A stretch of 64,000 nucleotides of DNA from Mastigias papua (GCA_964019165.1 OZ025271.1:3558501-3622500); one strand, 5' to 3'. Counted from the stretch's first letter, positions 9,901 through 21,869 are shown. Notes: a model not told the origin generated them from the sequence alone. Made by a program: numbers and translations.

Positions 9901-10810
9901 TAATTTACAGTAAATGAGTAGTTCAACATATTTTGCATTCAAGGTGACATGTCAGCAAGCATCTCTGTTTGAAGTATTGGCATTATTGGAGTGTGTCTTG
10001 TCTGGATTTTTAATTTTTAGGCCAAGAGAAATCATTTTATACCTCATACATAAACAATAACTTCACAACCTCTCATTCTATTCTCTTCTCCTACTGGCTT
10101 CGACATTTCTTCTTGTTGCTATGATGGTATGAGCAATGACCAAACAAATTAATCTACTGCCATCTGTACTGATTTATGCTCCTTTCCCTAGGCCAAAATT
10201 TGTTGCATCAGTAAGTTATGTGCCTTAGTTAGGTAAGTGAGTAGTCATTCCAATGGATCTTCTTATTTCTGTAACATGAGTTGGTGTTCTGAAATAATCT
10301 ATTGCTTGAGCGTGGCTTGATAATGGCTTGACATCTTTTCACTTACGTCATGAGAAAAATAAACTTGATATCCGATTTGATAAATTCACAATTTTCTTCT
10401 TTCGATGTTTAACATGCTTAGCCATTAAAGTAAATTTATAAGTAAGTACGCTGTTCGCCATTTTCCTTAACAAGTACAAGAAAATCATGTGCGATTTTAA
10501 GAACCTCGTCAGATGCTTAAATTTTTGAATCCTATACTTTGTTGAACATTTTTTGCATTGACGAAAGACCCTTTGTATAACACCATCTCCCCTTTGGAAT
10601 GTTAAAAGTTAAACGAGGTCGACTTCTTTTTTTAATAGCCTAGGTTCTTAGAAAATTAGGTTTTCACGTTCTTAAACCTGTCCTATACAACTAAACACCC
10701 TAGTGAAAGCAAAAATTCATGAATTGTAGAAATATTTCAGCATAAAAGTTTACCTCTGAAACATTAGCAGTATTTTGTGCTGTACGTTGGCATAAAAGTT
10801 GTTGAACGTT
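6919..10810 (-). CDS. Putative host gene of 57-nt phase-0 exons (partial)
   Basis: Five minus-strand segments have consensus splice sites and stay open in one shared phase. From 5' to 3': 10754-10810 (NVQQLLCQRTAQNTANVSE), 8494-8550 (ILKKGLSEFAVEFTPYLLE), 8076-8132 (KAPEFSLHAFKEIFHRLKG), 7634-7690 (KIGKSNSEMASKIYDDLPE) and a terminal exon 6919-7068 that ends in VFH and a TAG. The first four are each exactly 57 nt, bounded by AG before and GTA after (donors GTAAAC, GTATAC, GTATAG, GTATGA), and all end in a Glu or Gly codon. The 19-residue units look like short amphipathic helices with a weak shared pattern. The family is not recognised. Upstream exons are not found, and the big intron between 8550 and 10754 may hide more. 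The model rests on visual splice-site reading only. Confidence 0.5.
7180..7430 (-). pseudogene. Zinc-finger (PHD-like) remnant
   Basis: Within an intron of the model above. Minus-strand frames carry a lysine-rich piece (about 7420-7370) and then, in another frame, ECQCTMCDDC...WIECNQCFIWLHEAC at about 7315-7205. Spacing Cys-x2-Cys ... W-x2-C-x2-C-x4-H-x2-C resembles the PHD-like finger found at the C-terminus of some DDE transposases and of chromatin proteins. Frame breaks separate the two pieces. Most likely a transposase tail. It could instead be an exon of a gene not resolved here. Confidence 0.35.
8551..10753. other. Long intron or intergenic, no clear gene
   Basis: Between two 57-nt exons of the minus-strand model. 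Minus-strand 8640-8830 has short open stretches (for example LQHWNRSDLPKDRISFLECA) that look coding but are broken. The plus ORF at 9095-9379 matches nothing known to me. A small tandem TGAAAGC repeat occurs near 9700. Confidence 0.35.
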
Positions 10811-12589
10811 CTACGAGTTAATCAATAAGCCATTACAAATAAAAAACTGCTATACTCGCATCTATTTTTGCAAAGAAGTTCTAAACGGAGAATATAGTAT
10901 ACAATGTAAAGGACTGTAACTTCAAAGAAAAATTCTATTGACTATGCTCCCTATCCTATTCACAAGGTAATTGCTAAAAATCTCTCAATATAAACAGAGC
11001 AATCTCTCAATGGTTATTAATCAACTAGGCTTATACCAACAAATATATACAGCAATGGGGATATTCAGTGTCACCGTAGTCATAAACAGTATTACAGTTA
11101 CTTGTACATATAATATAGATAAATAAGACGCATAAATAGATAAATAACATATAAATAAGAATACTAGAATAACCAACTAAAAATGAAAAGCATCACAGGT
11201 GATGGAAATATAGTCAATAAATAAATGTAATGCTAGAGAAACCGTAAAAGCTACTTATGAAGAACAAAGAGCATATTGCGATAAATCCCCTTGCAAAACG
11301 TACTACTTGAGAGCAGCATAATCAATCTGGCACAATCGATTACTCAGAGCACAAACGTAAGTTTCAAAGGCTTATTTCTCCTAGGATGAAAAAGCTTTAG
11401 ATGACATTCAATTTGATAATCATATAGTAGACCAGCAACAGCGGGGGCATTCTCTAGGCACACAACAGGTGAACTGTTGGATTCTACCGAGTTTGCTTGA
11501 CTCGCACATGCTCATCTGACACTAATGACACAGACTTCGCTCCATTTTCAAGTGTTTCGAAACAATTTGAATACGAAAAGTAAAGAACTTTACATACAAA
11601 GGAAATCAAGGATCAAGAGGAGACTAGGTTTAAGTCGGGAGCAAAACTTAGCGCCAAAAATTCGAATGCTATGGAGCACAGTGCAGGAGCTCTTGACACT
11701 CTAAAAATGTTGGATGGAATGTTGTATTCGTTTGACCACCCTGAGCAGAGCAGTGCCGAGCAAGGCAGAGCAAAGTTGTGTGCGCTCGGTGAAATGTCGG
11801 ATTCGTTTTAACAGGGCCTAAGGGTGATCGAGGATGGGCCTCTTTCACTCGAAGGAAACAAAAGGTGAATACCACCGTAGCTAGGAGATATCCATTGAAA
11901 ATGTATTCAAGAGGTTACAAATGGGAAACCTCTTTTGGTAAATGTAAACTTTTCAGAGCAAAATTTGAGTTATGATTTCCTCTACAACTACTCCGCTTCA
12001 AGGTGGCGGTGCACGGAAATAAGGAAGCAATTTATTGCAGGGTTCGTACAAAATTCTCCGGATGGCATTCCTTGACTTTTCGTTAAATCAGAAGATTTTT
12101 CTTGACCATACCACACTAAACAACGTTTTAAGAAAATATCTTCAAAGATAAATATTAAACATGTGATCGGTAAAACCTTTGAAATTCAGTTATTTATAAA
12201 GTTAACTTGACTGGATTGTCAGCATTGAATTTGACTATCAATGGGAGCTTTCTAGGCACAGGGCACCATCGCAGCATCCCCTCCACAAGAAGATCAAAAT
12301 ATTACAATTCCCAGAACTAAGTTATCAATGAGTAGAAACCAAACCTATCACACCAAATTTTAGTTTTCTGTTCTTTGTAATTCATGGATTGTATTTGTTG
12401 GCCTATGCTGTTACAATTCAACGCGATTACAGAATACAACATCACGACAGAACGTATAGACCTGATTTGGAGAAATTGGAAAATCTAGAAAAAGACATCC
12501 CCCACAGGATGAGCTCACATATCTATGAATACTTTGCACATCCATATGATACTAACGGACACATGTAGCTAGCGGGATACTAGCGCACC
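10811..12589. other. No gene recognised
   Basis: AT-rich single-copy-looking sequence with no ORF of note. I searched it by eye for additional 57-nt exons and found none that keep the shared phase open. Confidence 0.4.
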
Positions 12590-13000
12590 CAATAGAGGCA
12601 CATTTTCTAATTAGCAAATCAAAAGGCAATCTCAACAACCAATCAGAGGCCTGGATGGTGACGTTACTTTGTTTACATTTTGCCTACCATCCCCTCTTTG
12701 CAATGGGGAAAACATAGTGATGCAGACCAAAGGCCATCATCAATACTTACTTGCTTGAAACTCTCCCAGTTTTTAGCAGCATTTTTGTAAGAAAATAAGT
12801 AATAAATTCCTTGCAGCCCTAAGCGATAACTACATCTAATTTTTCTACAGCGGCGATCAAATTTTATCCTTCCTAAATTGTATGTCCAGTAGGCTTAGGT
12901 GCCCAGGGATAGTGGCTCCCAACCCCAAACGAACTGTTATAATTTACTATCAATATCGCAACATTCCTCAAGGGAACCCTTTCTCAATAGCCTCTGGTTT
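12590..13000 (+). repeat. Left arm of a ~420-bp diverged inverted repeat
   Basis: Matches the reverse complement of about 14285-14700 over its whole length: AATCTCAACAACCAATCAGA, GGTGACGTTA, TTGAAACTCTCC, CCCTAAGCGATA, TCCTTCCTAAA and CCTCAAG-GAACCCTTTCTCAAT all occur in the same order in both. Perhaps three quarters of positions agree. No coding potential. The outer end runs toward Penelope-derived sequence in the right-hand arm. Confidence 0.65.
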
Positions 13001-13252
13001 CCCTTTGAATCTTATAAGAATTTTAAATCTACAACTTCCTTTGGATACACTGTGACCAAATACGACAAGAAAGGACACTAAGTTTTCTGGTTCCAACAGA
13101 ATATGCTGCTTACAATTCAACCTATGTGTATCAAGATCGGTAAAAAGTATGTCAAATTAAATGTTGAGTTTTTGTACAGGAAATAGACAAGGTAAGCATT
13201 GGACAGTTTTTGAGTGTACCGAATAATTCTAAATCTTTTGAATCAATACATG

Positions 13253-13620
13253 TGTAGTGACCCTAAACACCGGGAACAAAACTTTCAAATTAGGCCTTCC
13301 ACCACCATTCATTCACAACCGGCCTTTTTCCATTTTTGCCAAGTCATCCCACATCTGGACGTCATCTTACGTCATCCCTATCATCACATCTTACAGGTCA
13401 TTCTTTTGCTTTTGTTTATTTCATATGTCAATTCCACCTACGCAGCCTACCACTTTCTTTTTATAGTCATTTAATTCTTGTGTAATGATTCATCAGCTAA
13501 ATTTGTGTATATATATATATCTGTAAACTTATGTTGAATATCAGTAAATAGATCAGTTCGTTAACTCGAGATCGTCTATCTCTGGCTCCGTGTTCTCTGC
13601 ACGTTAAATAAGACTTCAAC
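13253..13620 (+). repeat. Possible solo LTR
   Basis: Starts TGTAGTGACCC and ends CTTCAACA, with a promoter-like, AT-rich centre (a (TA)n stretch at 13507-13520) and a GC-richer end (GTTCTCTGCACG), as LTRs often have. No internal retroelement sequence flanks it and I could not confirm a target duplication, so this is only suggestive. Confidence 0.3.
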
Positions 13621-14284
13621 ACAAACCAACAACGAAGGACAGGCATGTCACCACACTGCAGCATTTCATGTCACTAGACATGTACATGACGTTTCTAAAA
13701 CTATTAGTCAAATAACTCTACAAAAAGAAAGAATAAACTGGATGGTACGCCGCTAGTAGTCTAATAAGCTCGCTCCAACAGTTGAGTGAACAAAGTAAGT
13801 GACATTGTTTCATCCAATATTGATCTATTAGTTATATAGCTTCTTCAATTTGAAGTTAATTTCCTTTTTCAATTTCAACGTTGTCTCTCCCACCTCCGAA
13901 AAATAGACAATGATTCGCAAATTTCTGCTGATGCAAATCTGATAAAATAAATACTCTCTTGTAACGAAAAATATGCTTTGTCGACGATAATGAGAATACG
14001 TCAAGAAGCCACAGCAAATTTTACATTCACTGCAGAACACAGGGAGTTTAATTCACCCAATGGAATAATTCTAATTCACTGAATGGAAACTTTACAACTC
14101 CGTTTCACTCAGCAGTAAGTTTGTTGTGAAAGATGCTATCTTGATGAAGCAAATCTAAGTTAAGGAAGGATATTAAGTTTCTTTGTCTTCCTTCTCTTGT
14201 TGGTTTTTGTCATGGGAAATGTGCAAATTATTGCCTACTTTTTTGGAGTGGGAATAGACAAGGTTGCAGTTACAATAAGACATT

Positions 14285-14700
14285 TCAATTCAACGATGCC
14301 ATTGAGAAAGGGTTCTCTTGAGGAATTTTGCGGTACTGATTGTGAGCTATGAACAGTTCTTTTGGGGTTGAGAGGTACTTTCCCTGGGTGCCTAGACCTA
14401 TTTGACATACACTTTAGGAAGGATTAAATTTGAACATCGCTGTGGAAAATTTTCATGGAGCTATCGCTTAGGGCCGGGGGGGGGGGGAATTCATAGCTTA
14501 TTGTCTTAGAAAAATGCTACAAAAAACTAGGAGAGTTTCAAACAAGTGTGTATTGATGACGGCCTTGTTTGTACAGCTATGTTTTACCATTGCTTGAAGG
14601 GGTGGCAGGCAAAATTTAAACAAATAACGTCACCATTCAGGTTTCTGATTGGTTGTTGAGGATCGCTTTTGATTGGCTATTACAAAATTTGCCTCTGCTT
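14285..14700 (-). repeat. Right arm of the ~420-bp diverged inverted repeat
   Basis: Reverse-complement partner of 12590-13000. Contains a 12-base G run (about 14477-14488). About 1.3 kb of unrelated sequence lies between the arms (13001-14284), including a possible solo LTR and a 70-residue minus-strand ORF at 13828-14040 of unknown nature. Confidence 0.65.
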
Positions 14701-14719
14701 AGGCACACTGAAAACATTT

Positions 14720-15310
14720 TCTCCTGACATTCCTTAGCGTATGAAACATTGGATAAAGATCGAAAAGTGAACTGAAATACTTTCAGTTTCAAGTGATATG
14801 AGAAATACTGCGCCAAGTTGGCCCTGTGATTGGCACTATTCATCATTTTTTACTTGAAGAGTTCAAGTAAGAAATTGGGCTTCCTTGTATGCAAAAGAAT
14901 GTGCTTTTAGTTTTGACGTAAACTGACTCCACAGCACATACATAAAAGGACCATCTTGTTGGTCCAATGATTCAAAAATCATATGAAATGTGATTCGACA
15001 ATTAGACATCTGACAATAATCCAGAAAGTGCCAAAACACACAAGGATCACTGGGTAAGCAAGATTTTGGTAGCACTGGGAGAACACGATCGTCTTTTCAT
15101 TTAAATGGCTTGGAATCAGTTTACACAAACCCTTAAAACCCAGTAATGTGTAAACAAACAGATTCTTCAAGTACTCTTTAATTAAATAATGGTTAATAGG
15201 TGTCCATTGGCCAATTATAGGACCAACTAGGTGCGGTATTCATCATATCCCTTGTACCCTCATCTGGCTACATATTTTAGTTCACTAGGCTTTGGTCTGG
15301 GATTCAAGGG
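14720..15310. mobile_element. Penelope-like element remnant, inverted ends
   Basis: Plus strand 15085-15300 aligns with 43395-43620 (TCGTCTTTTCATTTAA, GTGTAAACAAACAGA, CCATTGGCCAAT, ATTCATCATATCCCTTGTAC, CATCTGGCTACATATTTTAG). That is the C-terminal coding end plus terminal repeat of the Penelope-like element at 43117. Immediately upstream, 14735-14860 matches the same terminal repeat in reverse orientation, including a decayed hammerhead (CATAC...CTAAGGA in place of CTGACGA). The left-inverted plus right-direct arrangement is typical of Penelope-like copies. Broken throughout. Confidence 0.6.
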
Positions 15311-15724
15311 GGGATATCTAGGACCAAGCACACTTTTATATTTATGTTTATTACATATTTATAGCATTAGAGTACAATTTAGGTTTGGATATGATTATAT
15401 AGTCAATTGGCTAAATCAGAATAATTTTTAAACATGTCTGATTTTCAGAAACATTATGTAATTGAACATATCTTACTATACAATCATACACCGCTTTAAT
15501 TCTAGGCAGTGTATAATTTGCTTTTTGTCATTTCTACTTTAACAACAAATAAACCAAAACCACGAAAAGCAACAAGAACAACAACGAAAATTAATAATAC
15601 TACTATTTCTTTTAATATATCTACTAAAACTGGTCCAATGTGAAGCACCCAATATTAAACTGCCTAGTTTTAGTGAGGTTTATTATTGTAGATTAGTTAT
15701 TGTTATCAAATGAAAAATGTTTTA
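15311..15724. other. No gene recognised
   Basis: AT-rich, no ORF. It borders the 3' end of the R4-like copy that starts at about 15725 on the minus strand. Confidence 0.4.
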
Positions 15725-17890
15725 CAAAATGTATAATGTCAGCATTTACTCAGGCTGGTTGAATTGCCGTTACTACATCTGCTAGGCGGGTTATAACAAA
15801 TAACCAAGGGCTAACAGGAAATCCTTGTTCATTATTCTACCACCCTTCTCAGGATCCTAGCTGTTCCCAACAAGGCAGTCTTCTGAATAGCTCCAACATT
15901 ACTCGGTACTTCCAATTTTTCCATCCAGTTGTCAAAATCTTTTGTTACACCTCCCAGAGCACCTACAACAACAGGAACAACTTTAACATTTTTCAATTGC
16001 CACAGTCTTCCAATTTCCCTATGTAGCTCTTGGTATTTCTGAACTTTTTCTCTTTCTTTTTCTTGTACTCGTCCATCAGCAGGCACTGCTATATCTACAA
16101 TTATTCCACTTTGTCTTCTCTTGTCTATTATAACAATATCTGGGCGTCTTGCCTCTATTACATGATCGCACTGTATATTAATATCCGATAACAGCTTTAC
16201 ATCGTTATTCTCTGCTGTTCCATCTGGGTTGTGATCATACCACCTTTCCTTACGTTCTAATGCATGCTTCTTAAACAGCTCCCAATGAATTTTCTTTGCT
16301 ACATTATCATGGCGCCTCTTGTATTCTTTCTGGGCTAACTTTCACATTCGCTTAGTATATGTTGCACATTTTCTCCTCTTTTACCACACATTCTACAAAG
16401 GGGGTTTTCTATGCTTCTATCAATGTGGTGTTTTACGTAATTCGTTCTGATAGCTTGTTCTTGCGCAGCACACAACAATGCCTCTGTCTCTACCTTGAGG
16501 TCACTTCGGATTAACCAATCCCATGTTTTATTCTTGTCAACTTTATCTGGCAATTCTCTCAAAAACTGTCCATACATCCTTCTTTCTATCCATTTCTTTA
16601 TAAACTCCAGGGTTCTTAGTCTTTTGAAGTCCATTTTATTGATAATGCCTTCTGTCTCAATAGCTCCTGATGCACAAACTCCTTTAATTAACATTTCTGT
16701 AGAATTCAACACGTAAAATCCTAAACTGTTCTCCTCTGCTCTAACACAGTGTTCTATGCCGATCAATCCTCTGCCACCATCATGTCTTTTCAAATATAGT
16801 CTGTTTACATCACTCTTGGGATGAAATGCTCCATACATTGTCATAAATTTTCTTGTTCCTCTGTCTAAACATTTTAGTTCACGATCTTTTCCAATCCAGT
16901 ATTCCAGCCCCGTATCTTATGACAGCTACTTCCCATGTGTTCATTGCTGTAATTTTATTCCTAACATTCAACTTTGATCTAGGAATAAGTCTCAGCCTTC
17001 TCTTATACTCCCTTGTAATCTAATCTTTCAATTCATCTTCCTTAATCTTATCAAGCTCGACAATACCTAGATATGTATATCCTTCCTGTTCAACTTCCCT
17101 CATTACTTCACCACTGGGAAGTTCTATCCCCTCACTTCGGACAACTTGTCCTCTCTTCAGCGTAAGAATGCCACACTTTCTAAGATCAAATTCCTTTCCA
17201 ATATTTCCACTACAAATAATAACTGTATTTACAAGTGAATCTATTTGTTCTTCATTCTTGCCAAACAACTTTAGGTCATCCATGAAGAAAAGATGGTTTA
17301 TCTTGTACTCCTTCTTGCCCCATTCATAACATGCAGTTACTTTCCTAAGAACTAAAGAGATTGGAATCACACTTAATACAAACAACAAAGTTGACAAACT
17401 ATCACCCTGGAATATCCCTCTTTAGGTGAACATCACCCAGGATTTCTCCACTAGATTTTAAAGATAGCTTCCACTGATTCATGCTTCTTTCTGGACAGGT
17501 TCTAACATTCTCTGCCACCCCGAATATTTCCATACATTCACAAATCCAGCTATGCGAAACAAAGTCGTATGCTTTCTTGTAATCTATCCAAGACATCGCT
17601 AAATTAGAATGTCGTTTCTTTCAATCTCTCAATACTGTCTTATCAATTAACAATTGATCTTTTGATCCACGACTCCAACGCCTAAACCCATTCTGTTCTT
17701 CCGGTAGAAGATTCTCTCTTTCCAAATAGGTATATATCTCTTCTGCTATAATTCCCGTTAGAAGTTTCCACATCATAGGCAGGCATGTGACCGGGCGATA
17801 ATTTTCCACTGCATTACCTTTTCCAGGATCTTTTTGGCACACCACTGTACGACCATATGTTATCCATGAAGGCAAATCATATATTATCAT
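15725..17890 (-). pseudogene. R4/Dong-like non-LTR element, copy B
   Basis: Minus strand, 5' to 3'. About 17890-17600: RT start with [18 protein letters not shown]. 17596-17402: WIDYKKAYDFVSHSWI, the RT palm strand with the first catalytic Asp. 17397-17020: FMDDLKLFGK, the RT catalytic DD motif. 16844-16335: the post-RT region with a Cys-rich block CRMCGKRGENVQHILSECES. 16200-16130: the RPDIVI endonuclease strand. 16086-15832: the C-terminal block. Several frameshifts separate these. The 3' UTR (15831-15725) matches that of copy A (3841-3947) closely. The N-terminal domain is absent because copy C begins there. Confidence 0.75.
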
Positions 17891-17903
17891 TATTATTATT
17901 ATT
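17889..17903. repeat. (ATT)n tract at the 3' end of copy C
   Basis: Five ATT units between the 5' end of copy B and the 3' UTR of copy C (both minus strand). Equals the (TAA)n tail seen after copy A at 3948. Confidence 0.7.
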
Positions 17904-19420
17904 CAAATGTCTTGCGGCATTGATGCTATTCGCCGGTTAATTGCTGGACATCAGGCCAAGTCCCTTGGCTTTAGGTATCAAGTACCTTTCTTATAATCTT
18001 AGCAGTACCTAACAGGCAAGCTTTTTGTAACAATTCTATGCTGCAATCTATTTCAATCTCCTTCAACCACCTCTCAAAGTTCTTTCCAATTGTACCCAGA
18101 ACTCCAATAATTAATGGCACAATTGTAACTTCTTTTACATTCCACATCTTCTTGATCTCTCTCTTTATGTCTTGATATACCTCAATCTTTTCCTTCTCTT
18201 TACTGTCAATTCTTGTATCAAAGGGGCAAGCTATGTCAATCAGCAAACATGATCGATCCTTTTTATTTTCCAAGACAATATCTGGTCGGTAATGCTCAAG
18301 TCTATAATCTGTCTGTATTGGGAACTCCCATAATAATCTTAAGTCATTTGTCACAATTGCACTGTCTATTTTATGATTGTACCATCTATCTCCATGGTCC
18401 AAACCCAGTTTCTGACATAACTTCCAGTGGACAATCTGAGCTACTTTGTCATGTCTCCAGCCTTTATATTGTGCCTGTGCTAGCTGTTGACACTCAGATA
18501 CTATATGTGCAATCGTTTCCTCCGCTTTCCCACATAGCCTACAATCTTTTGATACATTTTCCTTGTAAATGATGCTCCTTATGTAATTCGTTCCTACTGC
18601 TTGCTCTTGCGCTGCAAATATAGTGCTCTCTGTTTCTTTCTTTAATCCTGAATATCATAACCAATTCCAGTTCTTGTCCTTATGCACTAATTCTTTTGTA
18701 GCATTGACTGTTTGCACATGCAGCACTTTATCTATCCATCCATTCTTATGTTGTTCATTAATCTGGCGCTTCCACACTTTAGGATCTTTGATCTCATTGT
18801 TTTTCAAAATTCCTTCTTTTTCAACTGATCTCATTATTTCGAGGTCATTGCTCATAATATACCAGCTCAGGCTGTTCTCCTCTCTTCGTGCAGTATCCTC
18901 AACTCCAATTAAACCCCTCCCACCTTCTTGCCGTGTTAAATACAATCTGTTTACATTGCTTTTAGGGTGGAATGCTCCATACATGATTAACTTCTTTCTC
19001 GTTTTTCTATCAAGTTGTTTTAGTTCTTTTATCGTCCAATTTATCAAACCAGCACCATATCTCAGCAGCGATACAGCCTACATATTTGTTGCAATGATTA
19101 TGTTTCTACCATTCAGTCTGGATTTAAGAATCTTTTTCAGTCTTCGCAAGTATTCCTTTTGCACAAGTGCTTTCATATTATGATTCATAATCTCATCTAT
19201 CTCTAGCATACCAAGGTACTTATATCCTTCTTCTCCAACATTGCTAATTGTTTCACCATTTGGCAGTTGTACACCATCACTGTTCACAACTTTCCCTCTT
19301 TTCATTACAACACTCACATTTTTGAACCCCAAACTTCATACCTATATCTTCACTGAAGACACATACGGTTCTTACCAACGAATCAATTTCCCTTTCATCT
19401 TTTGCAAATAACTTTAAATT
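17904..19420 (-). pseudogene. R4/Dong-like non-LTR element, copy C
   Basis: A second, diverged member of the family. Minus strand from 19420: DLKLFAKDEREIDSLVRTV just after the RT catalytic DD, then 19332-19078 with RGKVVNSDGVQLPNGE and EGYKYLGMLEID, 19047-18655 with MYGAFHPKSNVNRLYLTRQE, a Cys-rich block at about 18560-18490, and 18402-17971 with RPDIVLENKKDRSCLLIDIA (endonuclease; the active-site strand is intact) and the terminal block LLGTAKIIRKVLDT. The 18402-17971 part is one uninterrupted 143-residue frame. 5'-truncated inside RT exactly at a (ATT)n tract. Confidence 0.75.
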
Positions 19421-19450
19421 ATTATTATTATTACTATTATTATTTATTAT
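19417..19450. repeat. (ATT)n tract at the 5' end of copy C
   Basis: An imperfect ATT run that bounds copy C on its 5' side. The other side of the element has a matching tract at 17889-17903, so copy C sits between two ATT tracts. Confidence 0.7.
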
Positions 19451-19459
19451 TTAACTCCG

Positions 19460-21400
19460 CTTCTGGCTTTGTTTGTTATTTGTTCATTTTGTGGCGGTGA
19501 ATTCAAATCACTAGGCTGCCATGCATGGAGATGCAAGGAAAAGTTAAAAACTCTTGAAAATGAGGAGGCAGTTCATCCCGCCAGTCATAATGGCCACACA
19601 AGCATTTCATCGATGTCAGTCGCTCTACAGAACAGTGAGCACGTTAGTAACTGTAAAGACGTTAAATGTTGCTGTGGAAGGTTGTGTAGCGGTCTGCGAG
19701 GTTTGAAAAGGCACCAGCGCAGCTGCCATGTTATCAAAGGCCTAGAAAATGAAACATACGAGTCTCTGCTGAATTGTGAGATAGATACGGGACAAAATGT
19801 GTGCAATGATATCGACTGGGACTAGCTACCAAATGTTAAACCTGGCATTAAGCTCCCAAAAAGTGATCTGGACTGGCTATTGGCTAGCAATTATTTTGCT
19901 CCTACAATACCTATTTCAGGGATTAACGACGCAACCATCAACGATACATTAAATACAATGAACTCGGTTATCTATGATTACTTTCATGATCATTTTGGAA
20001 CTTTAGAAGACACGAGTACATCACATTTGACTGTTAAATACAAAGACTGTTCGAATAACTCACTTAAATCAAAACTTAACAGTCTTAAGCAAACAAATGC
20101 CGATCTTGTCGAGATCAAATATGTAGCCAAGCTTCTAAGAACAAAACTAAGTGATAACTCTGCATTACATAGTTAGCCTATCGACCATGACAAGCAAATT
20201 CAAAAAAATTTTTGGGGGTATGTCAAATCACATTTTAAAGAGAGCACCTCATCATCACCATCCTTTGACGTATCCTCTTGTACCCGCTTCTTCTGCAATT
20301 TCTTTGCTGCCATAAATCCAAAGAAGTCTTTAAAAATCCCGGAATGGATTCCATCTCTTGGACAACCTTCTATTTCATATGATTTATCTCCACCCTCGTA
20401 TCAACAGATTACAAAAGTTATTCGAAGAATGAAGGCTGCTGGTTCTCCTTGTCCTCTTGATAAAATCTCGATAATTCCCTTTAAACGATGCCCTTATATT
20501 CGCTCATATATTGCTGAATTTTTCCGTCTCATCTGGCAGTCTGGCAAAGTTCCGACCGTACGGAAAAAGGCATGCACTGTCCTCATACACAAAAAAGGTG
20601 ACACAACAGAAGCGTGTAACTTTAGGCCAATCACACTTGAAAGCGTCCCCCTCAAGATATTTACTTCATGCCTGCGTGATTCATTATTTGCTTTCTTGAC
20701 AGCAAACGGCTTCATTGAACATAAAATTCAAACAGGATTCCTGCCTAAAGTATCTGGTACCTTCGAACATAATGCCCAAATGGCTAATATTATCAGCACT
20801 GCCAGAACCAAACAAAGATCTGTTCTCATCAACTTACTCGATTTAAAAAATGCTTTTGGTGAAGTACACCACAATCTGATTTCTGAAACCTTGAGGTATC
20901 ATCACGTACCTGATCAAATCCAGCGACTAATCCGCAGCCTTTACTCAAATCTCCAAACATCTATCATCACCGACTCTTTTCAAACCCCCTTCATTAAAGT
21001 TGGACGGACGTGGTGTTCTCCAGGGGGATTGCCTAAGCCCGCTAACTTTTAACTTATGTTTTAATACTGTCATTCACTACATTTCTGATAGAAAGTTTAA
21101 TCAATTTGGATTTACCACAAGCTCACTCTCCCCTCTTCATTGGTTTCAGTTTGCTGATGATGCTGCAGCTATAACAGGTCTTGAAAACGAGAATCAAATT
21201 CTGTTAAATCACTTTGCTAGATGGTGCACGTGGGCAAACATGATAATCAGAGTTGACAAATGTTCCACTTTCGGAATAAAGCCTCAACTTCCTCTGTTCA
21301 GTATCTACCTAAGCTCATGACTTGATTCCTACTGTTGAGATTGGCAAATCCTTTAAATATGTTGGTCAATACTTCCAGTTGAAACTCCTACAATAAACAC
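19460..21400 (+). pseudogene. REL-type non-LTR retrotransposon, 5' part with RT
   Basis: The most complete 5' end of this family in the window. 19469-19825 encodes two Cys/His fingers: CSFCGGEF...CHAWRC, and CCCGRLCSGLRGLKRHQRSC. After a TAG at 19823-19825 the linker continues to a stop near 20176. RT runs 20429-21052: HKKGD...NFRPITLESVPLKIFTSCL, LLDLKNAFGEVHHNLI (palm Asp), then a frameshift near 21000 into GVLQGDCLSPLTFN and QFADDAAAITG at about 21145-21180 (catalytic ADD intact). It ends at about 21400 where Gypsy-like sequence begins, so zinc knuckle and endonuclease are lost. At least four frame breaks; inactive. Confidence 0.8.
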
Positions 21401-21426
21401 AAAGGAATCAAAGACCAGTTACCAGT

Positions 21427-21800
21427 TTGTGTCACAACCATCCACCTATGTCAGATCCTGCAGAATTTGTTGAAGTTGAATCGGAGCATGAAGAGGAGGA
21501 CACTATTGCATTACTCCCTGACGAATTGAGGGAATTCCAACAGTTAGAGCACAATAGCAGGCCGACAGGTGAGCATCTTCAGTTTGCGAGTGGAAGCTGC
21601 AATCCCTATCTTACCTTCACCTTTTGTATACAGGCTTAGAGATGAATTGCCGCTGAGTATCAGGAATGAGGCAGCCACCTTAGCATCACAACCATCGGTA
21701 TCAAATACTTCAATAACTCCAGAAAGACCACACCGGTCCACTCGTGAGCATTGACAACCTGAGCGCTTTCAGTATTATGGCTTTGGACAACCCGCTTATT
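21427..21800 (+). pseudogene. Gypsy-type pol C-terminal fragment
   Basis: Two frames. The first has an acidic segment (VEVESEHEEEDTIALLPDE). The second, at 21569-21800, ends with PERPHRSTREH, a stop, then QPERFQYYGFGQPAY. A 'RRSTR...P.RF..Y' ending just before the LTR is common in Ty3/Gypsy polyproteins. No integrase core remains, and no LTR could be assigned. Confidence 0.4.
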
Positions 21801-21869
21801 TGTGACCAGTATTTTCAAACTTTGTTCATATCCCAACATATCCGAACTTTGTTCATCTTCACAATCACT

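Noticed and set aside
11878..11934. A 57-nt interval with AG and GTA borders on the minus strand
   Set aside because: Has an in-frame stop in the phase shared by the other 57-nt exons.
14477..14488. G run, and similar C runs at 22947 and 54944, as regulatory G-quadruplexes
   Set aside because: Single homopolymers, likely slippage products within repeats; no spaced G-tracts.
18623..19183. 186-residue plus ORF
   Set aside because: Antisense of the R4/Dong-like copy C, which has clear domain motifs on the minus strand.
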